A DNA stretch of 32,643 nt from CAYJAD01 sp964371505. GTDB taxonomy: Bacteria; Desulfobacterota; Desulfovibrionia; Desulfovibrionales; Desulfovibrionaceae. Where the stretch lies: positions 1 through 32,643 of the forward strand of contig CAYJNG010000008.1 in the NCBI GenBank assembly GCA_964371505.1, read 5' to 3'. A program made the position numbers and the translations under genes. Position 1 is the stretch's first letter; the number at the start of each line of letters is the position of its first letter. Of the stretch, positions 15,242 to 24,505 are shown piece by piece. Under the pieces are notes generated by a model. It was not told where the DNA came from, searched no databases, and saw only the letters and a program-made list of their open reading frames with translations.

Positions 15242-16585
15242 ATGCTTACAGAAAATAGCCTTAACACAGAAATTCGTCGTCTTGGGCCTGCGAAAATAGC
15301 TTCGCATTTGCCGTATGGCTTATGGGCTCAAGAAAAAAAGGTGAAAATAAATGTAGATGCGGCTTTTTCTGAAGATCTTTCCGAACCGGTGCTTATGGAA
15401 TTTGAAGCAGCCGGCCCAAGAGAGCACTTGTATTTTGATTCCTCCAGAGCCAAATGCGCCATAGTCACTTGCGGGGGGCTGTGCCCCGGCATTAACGATG
15501 TTATTCGCGCCCTTGTTATGCAAGCGTATCATGCCTACCGTGTGCCTAGTGTATTAGGTTTTCGTTATGGTTTAGAAGGCTTTATTCCGTCCATTGGGCA
15601 TGCCGTGGCAGAGCTTACACCACGTAGCGTGGCAGATATTCACACCTTTGGCGGTACCTTGCTTGGCACCTCACGTGGGCCACAGTCGCCTGAGCTCATT
15701 GTGGACACATTGGAGCGCATGAATATTAGTGTGCTTTTTGTCATTGGCGGGGATGGCACCATGAAGGCAGCCAGCGCCATTAGTGATGAAATTTATCAAC
15801 GGCAATTGCGTATTTCCGTCATTGGTGTGCCAAAAACCATTGATAATGATATTAATTTTGTGCCGCAATCCTTTGGTTTTGACACGGCGGTGGACCAAGC
15901 CACAGCGGCCATTAAGGCTGCACACACTGAGGCCATTTGCACCTATAATGGTATTGGTTTGGTGAAGCTTATGGGGCGTGAATCGGGCTTTATTGCAGCC
16001 CAAGCCTCTTTAGCGCTTAAGGATGTGAACTTTGTGCTCATTCCCGAAGCGGCTTTTACCTTGCACGGCGAGGGCGGGCTTTTGCCAGCCTTGGAAGAGC
16101 GTTTACGCGAAAGGCGTCACGCTGTTATTGTGGTGGCAGAAGGGGCAGGGCAGCATTTATTGCAAAAAACATGCGACACTGATGCTTCCGGCAATAAGCG
16201 CTTGGGCGATATTTTTAGCTTATTGCAAAATGAAATAAAAACGTATTTTGAAGCAAAGTCCATGCCCATTACCGTAAAAAGTATTGACCCTAGTTATATG
16301 ATTCGCGCCACAGCGGCCAATGCCAATGATCGTGTGTATTGCGGCTTTTTAGGCCAACATGCCATGCATGCCGCCATGGCAGGGCGCACGCATATGGTGG
16401 TGGCTAAACTGCAAGATCAATTTGTTCACTTGCCCTTGGACTTGGTGACGAAAAGCCGCCGTAAGCTCAATGTTTGCTCCGACTTATGGCGTGCTGTGTT
16501 GGAATCCACAGGGCAGGGGCGCTTGGAAGGAATGCTACCCACAAAGTGCGTGGGCAGAGCCTGCACAGGCAATATTTTAGGGTAA
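15242..16585 (+). CDS. 6-phosphofructokinase, long (TP0108/plant-like) clade, predicted ATP-dependent
   Basis: This 447-residue phosphofructokinase has an N-terminal extension of about 75 residues before the Rossmann core. The core opens TCGGLCPGINDVIR, the nucleotide site is GGDGT (169-173), the catalytic loop PKTIDND (197-203), and MGRESG and PEAAF follow. It phosphorylates fructose 6-phosphate in glycolysis. The residue that separates phosphoryl donors is Gly172 (ATP type; PPi enzymes have Asp). The loop carries Lys198 where E. coli PfkA has Gly. This Gly/Lys pair is known from the trypanosome-like ATP enzymes, so ATP use is favoured. The gene is tightly coupled to the HD gene upstream (3-nt gap). 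Confidence 0.92.
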   Translation: MLTENSLNTEIRRLGPAKIASHLPYGLWAQEKKVKINVDAAFSEDLSEPVLMEFEAAGPREHLYFDSSRAKCAIVTCGGLCPGINDVIRALVMQAYHAYRVPSVLGFRYGLEGFIPSIGHAVAELTPRSVADIHTFGGTLLGTSRGPQSPELIVDTLERMNISVLFVIGGDGTMKAASAISDEIYQRQLRISVIGVPKTIDNDINFVPQSFGFDTAVDQATAAIKAAHTEAICTYNGIGLVKLMGRESGFIAAQASLALKDVNFVLIPEAAFTLHGEGGLLPALEERLRERRHAVIVVAEGAGQHLLQKTCDTDASGNKRLGDIFSLLQNEIKTYFEAKSMPITVKSIDPSYMIRATAANANDRVYCGFLGQHAMHAAMAGRTHMVVAKLQDQFVHLPLDLVTKSRRKLNVCSDLWRAVLESTGQGRLEGMLPTKCVGRACTGNILG

Positions 16586-16671
16586 AGAAGACCCTACGTT
16601 GCGGCATTGCGCCAAAGCTTTATGATATCCTTTCTTATAACGACCTTTTTTTGAGAAGATGAGGTATGTGT

Positions 16672-19600
16672 ATGTCGCATATGGAGCAGGTAAAGGCTTC
16701 CGCCGGTTCTGGTAAAACGCACGATATCACGCAGCGTTTTTTGGCTTTTTTGGCGCAAAGCGAAATAAAGCCCTATGCTGGACATTGCGCCCTGCGTAAA
16801 GAGCCTCAGCATGGCGAAACAGCGCAAAGTGGTGCTTGGGGTGATATTATGGCCATTACCTTCACCAATAGCGCTGCGGCAGAAATGAAGGGGCGTGTTT
16901 TAGAAAGTCTTAAAACATGCGCCCTTGGTAAATTGCAGGCTGGGCAAACAAGTCCTCCCATGCAAGCAGAAAAAGCCAAGGCGTGGATTGATGTTATTCT
17001 ACGCCAATACGGCACGCTTAATATTCGTACCATCGATAGTCTTTTACATCTTATTGTACGCACGGCAGCCTTGGATTTGGGCTTAGATCCGGACTTTGAA
17101 AGCTCTTTCCATACCAAGGAAATTATGGAGCCTCTTTTTGATGCCTTGCTTGAGCAAGCAGAGCAAGAAGAAGCTACCATGTTGAGCCACTTACGGGCCA
17201 TGTGTCATTCTTTATTGTTCCGCAAGGATACGCAGGGCTTTGTTATGGGCTCGCGCATGCTTGACCAGCTTTTACCCTTGGTGGAGCTTTTTTTAACGCA
17301 AGACGTAGAATTGTTACAAGATATAAGTCCGCCGCAAGCCTTGGAAGAGCGCCTTACAGAGCTAGAAAAAGACGTCATAGTGCGCGCCAAGCATTTATGC
17401 ACGCAGTTGGAAGCAGAAAAACTTAAAGTGGCTAAACTTGCGCAGGTGTGCTTTTCTTTAACGGCCACGGGCAGTAAGCAGTCCCTCGGTTCGGCGTATT
17501 ACAAAAAAGAATGTTTGGACGAATGCTTGCTCAAGGCCAGCAAGGGCGCAGCTTCTGATGCGGCAGAGTATGCTTTTACGCAATTAAAAGAAAGCGTGAC
17601 ATTGCTCTCTACACAAGGGGAGATTTTGCATAGGGCCTTGCAAATGTACCCTTTCATGGAAATGGCTGAGGTGCTTGCCGCCAAAATTTTAGCCTTCCAA
17701 GAGCAAGAGGGTAAGGTGCCTGCTTCTAAAATACCTGCCATGGCGCGCGCCGTGCTGGAAGGGGAGTATGGCATTTCTGCCGCCTTATGCCGCCTAGGCA
17801 ACAATGTGCACCACGTATTATTAGATGAATTTCAAGATACTAGCCGAGAGCAATGGGAGGCTTTGCGCCCCTTTATGGTTCAGGCTCTTTCGCAAGGTGG
17901 TTCCCTTACGTGGGTGGGCGATGTAAAACAAGCCATTTATGGTTGGCGCGGGGGCGATGCAGCCCTTTTTGACGCGGTTTTGCACACACCAGAGCTCACG
18001 TGTATGGCCACAGTATCACAAAAAAATCTCCCTACCAATTGGCGTAGCCGTGAGCAGGTGGTGCTTACCAATAACGCTCTTTTTACGCCCTTGGCACAGC
18101 CGGAAAAAGCACGGCCCATTTTGGAGGCCATGCTCAGCGAAGAATGCCCACCCCCAGTGTTAGATACTGCCACGCAAAAATTGTGTGCGGCATTTATGGG
18201 AGCAGGGCAAGAGGTAAAGCCGGATGCGCAAGGGGGCTATGTACGCATAGATGCGGTGCAAGGAGAAAATAGCGAAGAGCTCAATGAAGCGGTACGCGAA
18301 GCTTTGCAACAGCGCTTGGAGGATTTGCGCCAGCGTCGTCCATGGAGTGATATTACCATTTTAACGCGCACCAATACGGCGGCGGGGCAGGTGGCTGCGT
18401 GGCTGCTAGACTGGCAGATACCTGCCATTACAGAAAATAGCTTACTTTTGCATACGCATCCGCTTATTAAAGAAAGCTTGGCTTTATTGGCCTTTTTGCA
18501 TTGCCCGCAAGATGATTTAAGCTTTTGGACTGTACTCACAGGGCATATGGTGCAAGCGGCCCTCTTGCCAGAGGAAAAGGCAGCGCCCCCATCACCCCAA
18601 TCAGCCGAATCACCCGAAGATATGGCAGGCCATGTGGTTGCCAATATTCGTCCTAGCCTTGAAGAATTGCACACTTGGATTTTACATAGACGCCGTGCTG
18701 CCAAGGAAGGTCAGCGGTTAACGTCTTTAGCCCACGCTTTTCAAGAAAAGTGGCCCGAATTTTGGGAATACACCTTTGCGCCTTTTTATGGGGCGGCGCA
18801 GGTGCTTACGCCTTATGATTGTATGCAAGAGTGGTATCGCCTATGGCAAGTGCCACAACGCTTTGCTGAGGCGCAAACCTTTCTTCGTCGATTTTTAGAA
18901 GTGTTACACAGTGCAGAGGCTCGCGGCGCCGGAACTTTAGGGGCTTTTTTAGAGTATTGGGCCCAAAGCGGCGGCGAGGAAAAGACGCCCACACCTACCA
19001 AGCTCAATGCCGTGCGTATTATGACCATGCATAAATCCAAGGGCCTGCAATTCCCTGTGGTCATTGTGCCATGGTTGAGCTTTAACTTACGCGACGATTA
19101 CCCGCCCATGGTACAAAAGGTGGGCGATTTACGCGTACTGGCCCCGCGCACCAAGTGGAGTGAAGAGCTTACAAACCGTGGCGAACAGGCCACGGGCATG
19201 GGCTATGCGCATTATACAGCACAGGCGGATGGGGCTTTAGAATGCCTCAATGTCTTTTATGTGGCCTGTACACGCGCACAAGAGGAGCTGCACGCCTTCC
19301 ATACGCATACGCCCAAATTATTAAGTCGTAATAATTTGGCGAGCGGCTTAGTACAGCTTTTTAAGCAAGAAGGTATGGAACTTCCACTAGAGGTGGGCTA
19401 TCCCATTGTTAAAGAAGGCTTTGAGCAAAAGCAGGAAGAGCCTTCTCCCCCCTTGTCGCAAGAGCGCATTGCGGAAGAAGATATTGCGCAACAGGCATGC
19501 CCCATAGATTTTTCCATGGAACCGCAGCGCGTTATGCAGTGGCTACCGCGCTTAAAAATATATCGTGACCCCTTGCAAGAATGCCTTTTACCGCAAGAGG

Positions 19601-20193
19601 GGGAAGAGAGTAAGCAGCTTTCGCCGCGTAGGCGTGGTTTGCTTATGCACCATTGCCTAGAAACGTGGCAAAGCATGGCGCCCATGGGTAGAGCCTACGC
19701 TACAGCACAAAATACAACGCAGGATACAGGGCAGGATATAGGGCAGACCTTACATACTGTGGATACCGCCGTGCAATGGGCCTTGCAGTCTTTTGCTTTG
19801 CCTCTTGGGCACACTGCGCAGTTGCAAGAAGAAATGCGTACGGCCTTGGCATGGTATGTAACCCTGCCAGGGGTACAAGAGTGGGCGCATACAGCCTTGC
19901 CGGAGCAAGGTCTTTTGGATGTGGATAATGCTTTGTATAGGGTGGATTTGCTTTTGCCGCCGCAAGGGGCCTACGGCTGGCGTGTGGTGGAATTTAAAAC
20001 GGGGCAAGAAGATGCGGCGCACAGTAAGCAATTGGGGCATTATTTATCCCTTTTGGACGCCATGCCCATGCGTGAGCAAGGCCTTCCCCCCAGTGAAGGC
20101 GTGCTCATCTACTTAGATTTACAAAAATGCCGTATGGTGCAGGGGGGCAAAGTCTCTTCTTTACTCATGGCGCCGCAGTGGCAGGAGGCTTAG
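16672..20193 (+). CDS. addA: AddA-type helicase-nuclease subunit (UvrD/RecB family)
   Basis: This is a 1173-residue SF1A helicase with a C-terminal RecB-type nuclease. Helicase motifs in order: Walker A ASAGSGKT (9-16), AITFTNSAAAEMKGRV, LLDEFQDTSREQW, TWVGDVKQAIYGWRGG, NLPTNWRS, RIMTMHKSKGLQFPVV and FYVACTRAQEELH. The nuclease shows LLMHHCLETW, Asp1092 and Glu1107-x-Lys1109 (EFKTG). With AddB it resects double-strand breaks for recombination. ATG 16672 is chosen because GAGG is 7 nt upstream; ATG 16666 is too close and ATG 16681 too far. addB follows after 2 nt. Confidence 0.93.
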   Translation: MSHMEQVKASAGSGKTHDITQRFLAFLAQSEIKPYAGHCALRKEPQHGETAQSGAWGDIMAITFTNSAAAEMKGRVLESLKTCALGKLQAGQTSPPMQAEKAKAWIDVILRQYGTLNIRTIDSLLHLIVRTAALDLGLDPDFESSFHTKEIMEPLFDALLEQAEQEEATMLSHLRAMCHSLLFRKDTQGFVMGSRMLDQLLPLVELFLTQDVELLQDISPPQALEERLTELEKDVIVRAKHLCTQLEAEKLKVAKLAQVCFSLTATGSKQSLGSAYYKKECLDECLLKASKGAASDAAEYAFTQLKESVTLLSTQGEILHRALQMYPFMEMAEVLAAKILAFQEQEGKVPASKIPAMARAVLEGEYGISAALCRLGNNVHHVLLDEFQDTSREQWEALRPFMVQALSQGGSLTWVGDVKQAIYGWRGGDAALFDAVLHTPELTCMATVSQKNLPTNWRSREQVVLTNNALFTPLAQPEKARPILEAMLSEECPPPVLDTATQKLCAAFMGAGQEVKPDAQGGYVRIDAVQGENSEELNEAVREALQQRLEDLRQRRPWSDITILTRTNTAAGQVAAWLLDWQIPAITENSLLLHTHPLIKESLALLAFLHCPQDDLSFWTVLTGHMVQAALLPEEKAAPPSPQSAESPEDMAGHVVANIRPSLEELHTWILHRRRAAKEGQRLTSLAHAFQEKWPEFWEYTFAPFYGAAQVLTPYDCMQEWYRLWQVPQRFAEAQTFLRRFLEVLHSAEARGAGTLGAFLEYWAQSGGEEKTPTPTKLNAVRIMTMHKSKGLQFPVVIVPWLSFNLRDDYPPMVQKVGDLRVLAPRTKWSEELTNRGEQATGMGYAHYTAQADGALECLNVFYVACTRAQEELHAFHTHTPKLLSRNNLASGLVQLFKQEGMELPLEVGYPIVKEGFEQKQEEPSPPLSQERIAEEDIAQQACPIDFSMEPQRVMQWLPRLKIYRDPLQECLLPQEGEESKQLSPRRRGLLMHHCLETWQSMAPMGRAYATAQNTTQDTGQDIGQTLHTVDTAVQWALQSFALPLGHTAQLQEEMRTALAWYVTLPGVQEWAHTALPEQGLLDVDNALYRVDLLLPPQGAYGWRVVEFKTGQEDAAHSKQLGHYLSLLDAMPMREQGLPPSEGVLIYLDLQKCRMVQGGKVSSLLMAPQWQEA

Positions 20194-20195
20194 TT

Positions 20196-23100
20196 ATGGC
20201 ACAACCCTTTGTTCTTTTTCCATGGGATAAACCCTTTTTGGAGCATTTACAGGAATATATGTGCGATACTTGCCAAAATTCCTTGGGCTCTTCGGTGCTT
20301 ATTGTGCCGCATAACAGACCTCGCCGTTATATTACCGAGCTTTTGCGCCAAAATACAGCATTGGCAAGGCCTGCCATGCTACCACGTATGCTTACCATAG
20401 GCGAAATGGTGGGGCTTTTTAGGGCTCATGCTTTGCACCGGACAAAAGATACCATGGAAGCGGCATCGCCGATGTTTGTGGGGCGTAAGGCCACACAGTT
20501 AGATTGCGTGCACCTTATGTATCGCGCTGTACAGCAAGTGGGTGTGCAGTTGACCGAAGACATGGCGGAAGATGCTTTAACCATGCAATTGGCTCATAAG
20601 GACTTGGCGCGTTTTTTGCCTTGGGGCATGCGCCTTGTGGGGCTTTTTGAAGAATATATGAACCACCGCTTAACGGTGAAAGATATTTTATATACCGAGG
20701 GGGAAGTCTCCCCCATGGCCTCGGCGCTTTTGGGCGCCTTGGGTCGCATTCATAAGGCCTATGTGGCACTTCTACAAGAAGAAGGCTGGACAACCACAGC
20801 TTTGGAAGCTTTTTTGGCTGCAGAAGCTGTGGCGCAAGATGCTCAAGCCATTCCTCCCTTGCTTATGCCGCAAGGGGAGCGCCATGTGCATGTTTTTGTG
20901 GCGGGCTTTTCCACCATTACCGAATGCGAACACGTGCTCTTGAAGGCCTTATGGCAAAAAGGGGCGCATATTTGCTGGCATTCAGACCCGCATTTGGCGC
21001 AAACAGGCCCCCAAGCGGATTTTTCTTCCGTGCACTTTTCTTGTAAAGACCACGTAACATGGCTGCGCCGTTGGGGGGCTTCGTGTCATTTGCATCTGCC
21101 CGCGCGCGAACATAAACCCAAAATGCACTTTTTGGCTGGTTACGATGTACATTCCCAGCTTTTGCATATGCAGGAACTACTAAAGCCTTTGACGCAGCAG
21201 GAAGAGCAGCCCCCATGTGCGGAGCCTAGCCCTGTAAACCTTCCGCCCAAAGAAAGCACGGCGGTGGTACTGGCTTCAGCTTCTTTGCTTATGCCTACCT
21301 TGCACCACTTACCCGATACGGATTTCAACGTGTCCATGGGGTATCCTTTAGAAAAATCATCCCTTTTTGGGCTTATTGAGGCGCTTATGCGCTTGCAAGA
21401 AGGGGCGCGAGGGGGTGAAGGTGGCGAAAGAAGCGAAGGCAGCGAAAGCGAAAATGTGGAAGAAGTGTCTGGTGCGCGTCGCTACCATTGGCGACAAGTT
21501 TTACACTGCTTGCGCCATCCTTTTGTGCAAATGCTTTCCACAGCTGCGAATCCAACACTAACTCAAGGTGCAGCACCGGAAAGTTTGCATGCGCTCTTGG
21601 GCCATGTGGAAAAAACCTTGCGTACAGGTAAGCCTTTTGTAAGCAGTGATGAAATTTTGCAAATGGCGCATATGAACCCCTTTGTGAGCGCGTCTGCACG
21701 GGCCTTACTGGCAGACGTATTGCCATGCCTTACACACAATTTTGCCATGGTGCACAGCACGCATAGCCTTGGGCAGGCTTTGTCGCACCTATGCCAATGC
21801 CTGCTGCAGCATGGTAGCGCCATTTGGAAAAAATATCCGCTCGATGCGGAATCCCTCTACCGCTTGTTGCAGCATGTGATTCCCACATTAAAGGTGGCCA
21901 TGTTGGCCCATGAAAATTTACCACAAAGTACGCTTTTTGCCCTGTGCCGTCAGCTCATTGGGGCTGAGCGTGTGCCCTTTGAGGCGGCGCCCATGACAGG
22001 CCTTCAAGTGCTTGGCATGCTGGAAACGCGCTTATTGCACTTTGATAGGGTGATTGTTGTGGATGCCACCGACGATGCCTTGCCGGGCTTTAGCGCACAA
22101 GACCCTCTCTTGCCCGACCCTTTGCGCCAGCTCATAGGTTTACCTGCTTTGCAAGAGCGTGAGCGCGTGGTGGCGCATACCTTGTATCGTTTAGTGGCCT
22201 CAGCCCAGAATGTGCATTTTTTGTGGCAAGAAGGCATGCAACGTTCTGCGCTTTTTGACGGGAAAAAAAGCCGTAGCCGCTTTGTGGATGCCTATTTGTG
22301 GGAAGAGGAGCAAGAGCGGGGCTATATTGTAGAAAATGATATGCCGCCCCTCTTTTCGGCTCCCTGTCCTGTGGCGCCCATGAACCAGCGTATGCAAGAT
22401 TTGCCTAGTCACGGGGCTTTGCGAGAGCTTGTAGGGCAATTGCTGCAAGAGGGCATATCTCCCACTAAGATAGATGCGTACTTGCGTTGTCCGCAGCGCT
22501 TTGTGTGGGAAAACATGTATGCACTGCGCCCCTTGGATGAGGTCAATGAGGGGGATGACCCTGCTGCTGTGGGGGATTTATTGCATGAGGTTTTGCATGC
22601 AGCCTATACGCCGTGGGTGGGGAAGGAAGTACCGCTAGACAGCCCCAGTGCGGCGCAGCTAACGCACCTTTTTGAAGAAGCACTGCGCAATAGTGCGGTG
22701 GAGCAAAGTTTGCCTGCACAAAGCCTTATGCTCTTGCGCATGGCTGCGCCGGTGCGTTTAAAGCGCTTTTTGGAGGCACAAGCGGAACAAGCGCCAGATA
22801 CGGAAATAGTAGCCTTGGAACAACGCATTGTGGCGCCGCTTATCGATCCCTTAGGGCAGGTGTTTCATATTAAAGGCCAGTTAGATAGGGTGGATACGCG
22901 TTTGCGCACCTATGGTGAAGATAGAGAAGAAGGCCTTGTGGTGCTCGATTATAAAACAGGGCGCTTGCCACGTGTTAATGTTAAAGTGTGGCAAGATGAG
23001 GAGCTTTGGACAGCCATAGGCTTGTGGTCACCCACGGCAGACAATTCGGCCGAGGTGCTAACGCAAGTTGCCGATGCTTTTAGTTCTGTGCAGCTACCGT

Positions 23101-23357
23101 GTTATATTTATATGTGTCAGCAAGAATACGGTGAAGATGTGCTTGATGCGGCCTTGGTGGACCTTGGGCATAGCGGCAAAGAAGTGTATTTACTGGGGGA
23201 TAAAGTACCCATGGATACACGGGCCGACATAGTGGATGTGCGCGTGCCTCAGCTGCTCACCTTTATTTTACAGCATATGCACACGGCCCAAAGCTTCCCA
23301 GCGCGTGAGGGGGGGCATTGTGCCTATTGCCCTTACGGGGCTTTGTGTAAGAGGTAG
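20196..23357 (+). CDS. addB: AddB-type iron-sulfur nuclease subunit
   Basis: This 1053-residue partner of AddA has an inactive-helicase-like body and a C-terminal PD-(D/E)XK nuclease. Catalytic residues are Asp897 in GQLDRVD and Asp918-x-Lys920 in VLDYKTGR. Cys765 in YLRCPQRF and Cys1042, Cys1045 and Cys1051 (C-x2-C-x5-C, at the extreme end) reproduce the AddB 4Fe-4S pattern that clamps the nuclease. No GxxGxGKT Walker A is visible at the N-terminus, unlike Bacillus AddB. ATG 20196 follows AGGAGG with 7 nt; the frame is open further back to 20127 but overlaps addA. The order A-then-B is the reverse of that in Bacillus. Confidence 0.92.
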   Translation: MAQPFVLFPWDKPFLEHLQEYMCDTCQNSLGSSVLIVPHNRPRRYITELLRQNTALARPAMLPRMLTIGEMVGLFRAHALHRTKDTMEAASPMFVGRKATQLDCVHLMYRAVQQVGVQLTEDMAEDALTMQLAHKDLARFLPWGMRLVGLFEEYMNHRLTVKDILYTEGEVSPMASALLGALGRIHKAYVALLQEEGWTTTALEAFLAAEAVAQDAQAIPPLLMPQGERHVHVFVAGFSTITECEHVLLKALWQKGAHICWHSDPHLAQTGPQADFSSVHFSCKDHVTWLRRWGASCHLHLPAREHKPKMHFLAGYDVHSQLLHMQELLKPLTQQEEQPPCAEPSPVNLPPKESTAVVLASASLLMPTLHHLPDTDFNVSMGYPLEKSSLFGLIEALMRLQEGARGGEGGERSEGSESENVEEVSGARRYHWRQVLHCLRHPFVQMLSTAANPTLTQGAAPESLHALLGHVEKTLRTGKPFVSSDEILQMAHMNPFVSASARALLADVLPCLTHNFAMVHSTHSLGQALSHLCQCLLQHGSAIWKKYPLDAESLYRLLQHVIPTLKVAMLAHENLPQSTLFALCRQLIGAERVPFEAAPMTGLQVLGMLETRLLHFDRVIVVDATDDALPGFSAQDPLLPDPLRQLIGLPALQERERVVAHTLYRLVASAQNVHFLWQEGMQRSALFDGKKSRSRFVDAYLWEEEQERGYIVENDMPPLFSAPCPVAPMNQRMQDLPSHGALRELVGQLLQEGISPTKIDAYLRCPQRFVWENMYALRPLDEVNEGDDPAAVGDLLHEVLHAAYTPWVGKEVPLDSPSAAQLTHLFEEALRNSAVEQSLPAQSLMLLRMAAPVRLKRFLEAQAEQAPDTEIVALEQRIVAPLIDPLGQVFHIKGQLDRVDTRLRTYGEDREEGLVVLDYKTGRLPRVNVKVWQDEELWTAIGLWSPTADNSAEVLTQVADAFSSVQLPCYIYMCQQEYGEDVLDAALVDLGHSGKEVYLLGDKVPMDTRADIVDVRVPQLLTFILQHMHTAQSFPAREGGHCAYCPYGALCKR

Positions 23358-23370
23358 AATGTAGGGTAAA

Positions 23371-23400
23371 ACAAAGCCCCAACAAAAGTTAGGGCTTTGT
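23371..23400. terminator. Hairpin between convergent addB and slyD
   Basis: ACAAAGCCC (23371-23379) pairs with GGGCTTTGT (23392-23400), with a further AAC/GTT inside a mismatch and loop AAAA. A T4 run follows on the minus strand and no clear T-run on the plus strand. It is a probable shared or minus-strand terminator. Confidence 0.6.
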
Positions 23401-23418
23401 GAAAAAGAGCTTTGTAAA

Positions 23419-23841
23419 TTATTTTACAGCAATGATTTCAATTTCGAAAGTTAGGGTTTGACCGGCAAGGGGGTGATTGGCATTGAGCATGATGCTGTCT
23501 TCTGTCACATCGTCAATGGTCACGTTCATAATGCCTTCTTCATTGGAAAGCTGTAATTGCAAGCCGGGCTCAGGGGTGATGTGCTCAGGCACTTCAGAAA
23601 GGGGCACTTCAAAAATAAGCTCAGAGTCAACATCGCCATAAGCGTCTTCTGGGGCAATGGTTACTTTTACTTTATCACCCACTTCTTTACCCATGACGGC
23701 ATTTTCAAAGCCGGCAATAAGCATTTGTTTTCCCATGGTAAATTCTAAGGGGTCACGGTCAAGGGAAGAGTCAAATACAGAGCCGTCGGTTAAGGTGCCT
23801 GTGTAGTGAACTTGTACGGTATCATCATTTTTAATGGGCAT
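23419..23841 (-). CDS. slyD: SlyD-type FKBP peptidyl-prolyl cis-trans isomerase
   Basis: This 140-residue FKBP isomerase has an insert-in-flap chaperone domain. VQVHYTGTLTDGSVFDSS opens the catalytic domain. IAGFENAVMGKEVGDKVKVTIAPEDAYG marks the flap edge, the insert lies at about 70-120, and HPLAGQTLTFEIEII closes the FKBP fold. It catalyses proline isomerisation and holds unfolded chains in the cytoplasm. The His/Cys-rich nickel tail of E. coli SlyD is absent, so a nickel-delivery role is unlikely. ATG 23841 follows TTGGAGAAAACC; the TTG at 23853 falls in the binding site. It is monocistronic. Confidence 0.93.
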   Translation of the reverse strand: MPIKNDDTVQVHYTGTLTDGSVFDSSLDRDPLEFTMGKQMLIAGFENAVMGKEVGDKVKVTIAPEDAYGDVDSELIFEVPLSEVPEHITPEPGLQLQLSNEEGIMNVTIDDVTEDSIMLNANHPLAGQTLTFEIEIIAVK

Positions 23842-23975
23842 GGTTTTCTCCAAAATTTAAGGTCTCATATACTGAGCTGCTCTAGGGTAAACTTATTCTT
23901 ATAAATAGCAAGAAATTTAGCGCCGCAGGAAAATTTTTTACTCGCTATATGAAGCAGCTTGCAAAACAAGTTGTA

Positions 23976-24007
23976 AAAAGGGGCTCATGTCCTAAGACAT
24001 AAGCCCC
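23976..24007 (-). terminator. Terminator of the VWA-OmpA operon
   Basis: A 12-bp stem with one wobble (GGGGCT.ATGTC, 23980-23991 with 23996-24007) and a 4-nt loop is followed on the minus strand by CTTTTTAC. It lies just beyond the stop of the small secreted protein. Confidence 0.85.
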
Positions 24008-24030
24008 ATAATAGTGTGCATATATATGGC

Positions 24031-24477
24031 TTAATGGTAAAGCCACTTGCCCTTGGTATAGGCAACAATTTCTGTCATGTTGCGTCTTTTTTCTACAGTG
24101 CAAGGGGCTTTTAAAGCAGCAGCTTTGGTGGCTCCGCGGCACACATAGTGTACTTCAGTGTACTTAATGGTACCTACGCGATCATTGCCTTGCGCTTGAT
24201 GCATTTCGGTAACAAGACTCTCTTCTGCCACGTCTACATAGCGCGCAGCAAAAGCAGAACCTTCTTGAGTCACAGCTTTATTGTTTTGGTGCGGCAAAAT
24301 GTTTTTAGCCGCCTGTTGCACAAGCTTTTTGCCCACTGCTTCAAGCTGCGCTTTTATGGATGCGTCAGAAGCACTGGAAACGCTTGCATTAAGCAACATA
24401 CCAAGGCTGAGCATAAAGGCTAAGCATAATGTAGCGCAAGCTTGTGCGCGTAAACGTATGTTTAGATTCTTTTGCAT
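24031..24477 (-). CDS. Small secreted protein of unknown function
   Basis: This 148-residue protein has an N-terminal signal peptide (charged MQKNLNIRLR, then ATLCLAFMLSLGMLL, with a likely cleavage near VSSASDA). The mature part has an Ala/Gln-rich helical start (KAQLEAVGKKLVQQAAKNILP). It continues into a strand-rich half containing two cysteines (YVCRGATK and APCTVEKR) that could form a disulfide in the periplasm. I do not recognise a family. The gene starts 28 nt after the VWA-OmpA gene on the same strand, with AAGG before ATG 24477, and ends at the terminator 23976. It is therefore its operon partner. Confidence 0.8.
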   Translation of the reverse strand: MQKNLNIRLRAQACATLCLAFMLSLGMLLNASVSSASDASIKAQLEAVGKKLVQQAAKNILPHQNNKAVTQEGSAFAARYVDVAEESLVTEMHQAQGNDRVGTIKYTEVHYVCRGATKAAALKAPCTVEKRRNMTEIVAYTKGKWLYH

Positions 24478-24505
24478 AGGGACCTTTACTTTTGGTTAAA
24501 AAGAC

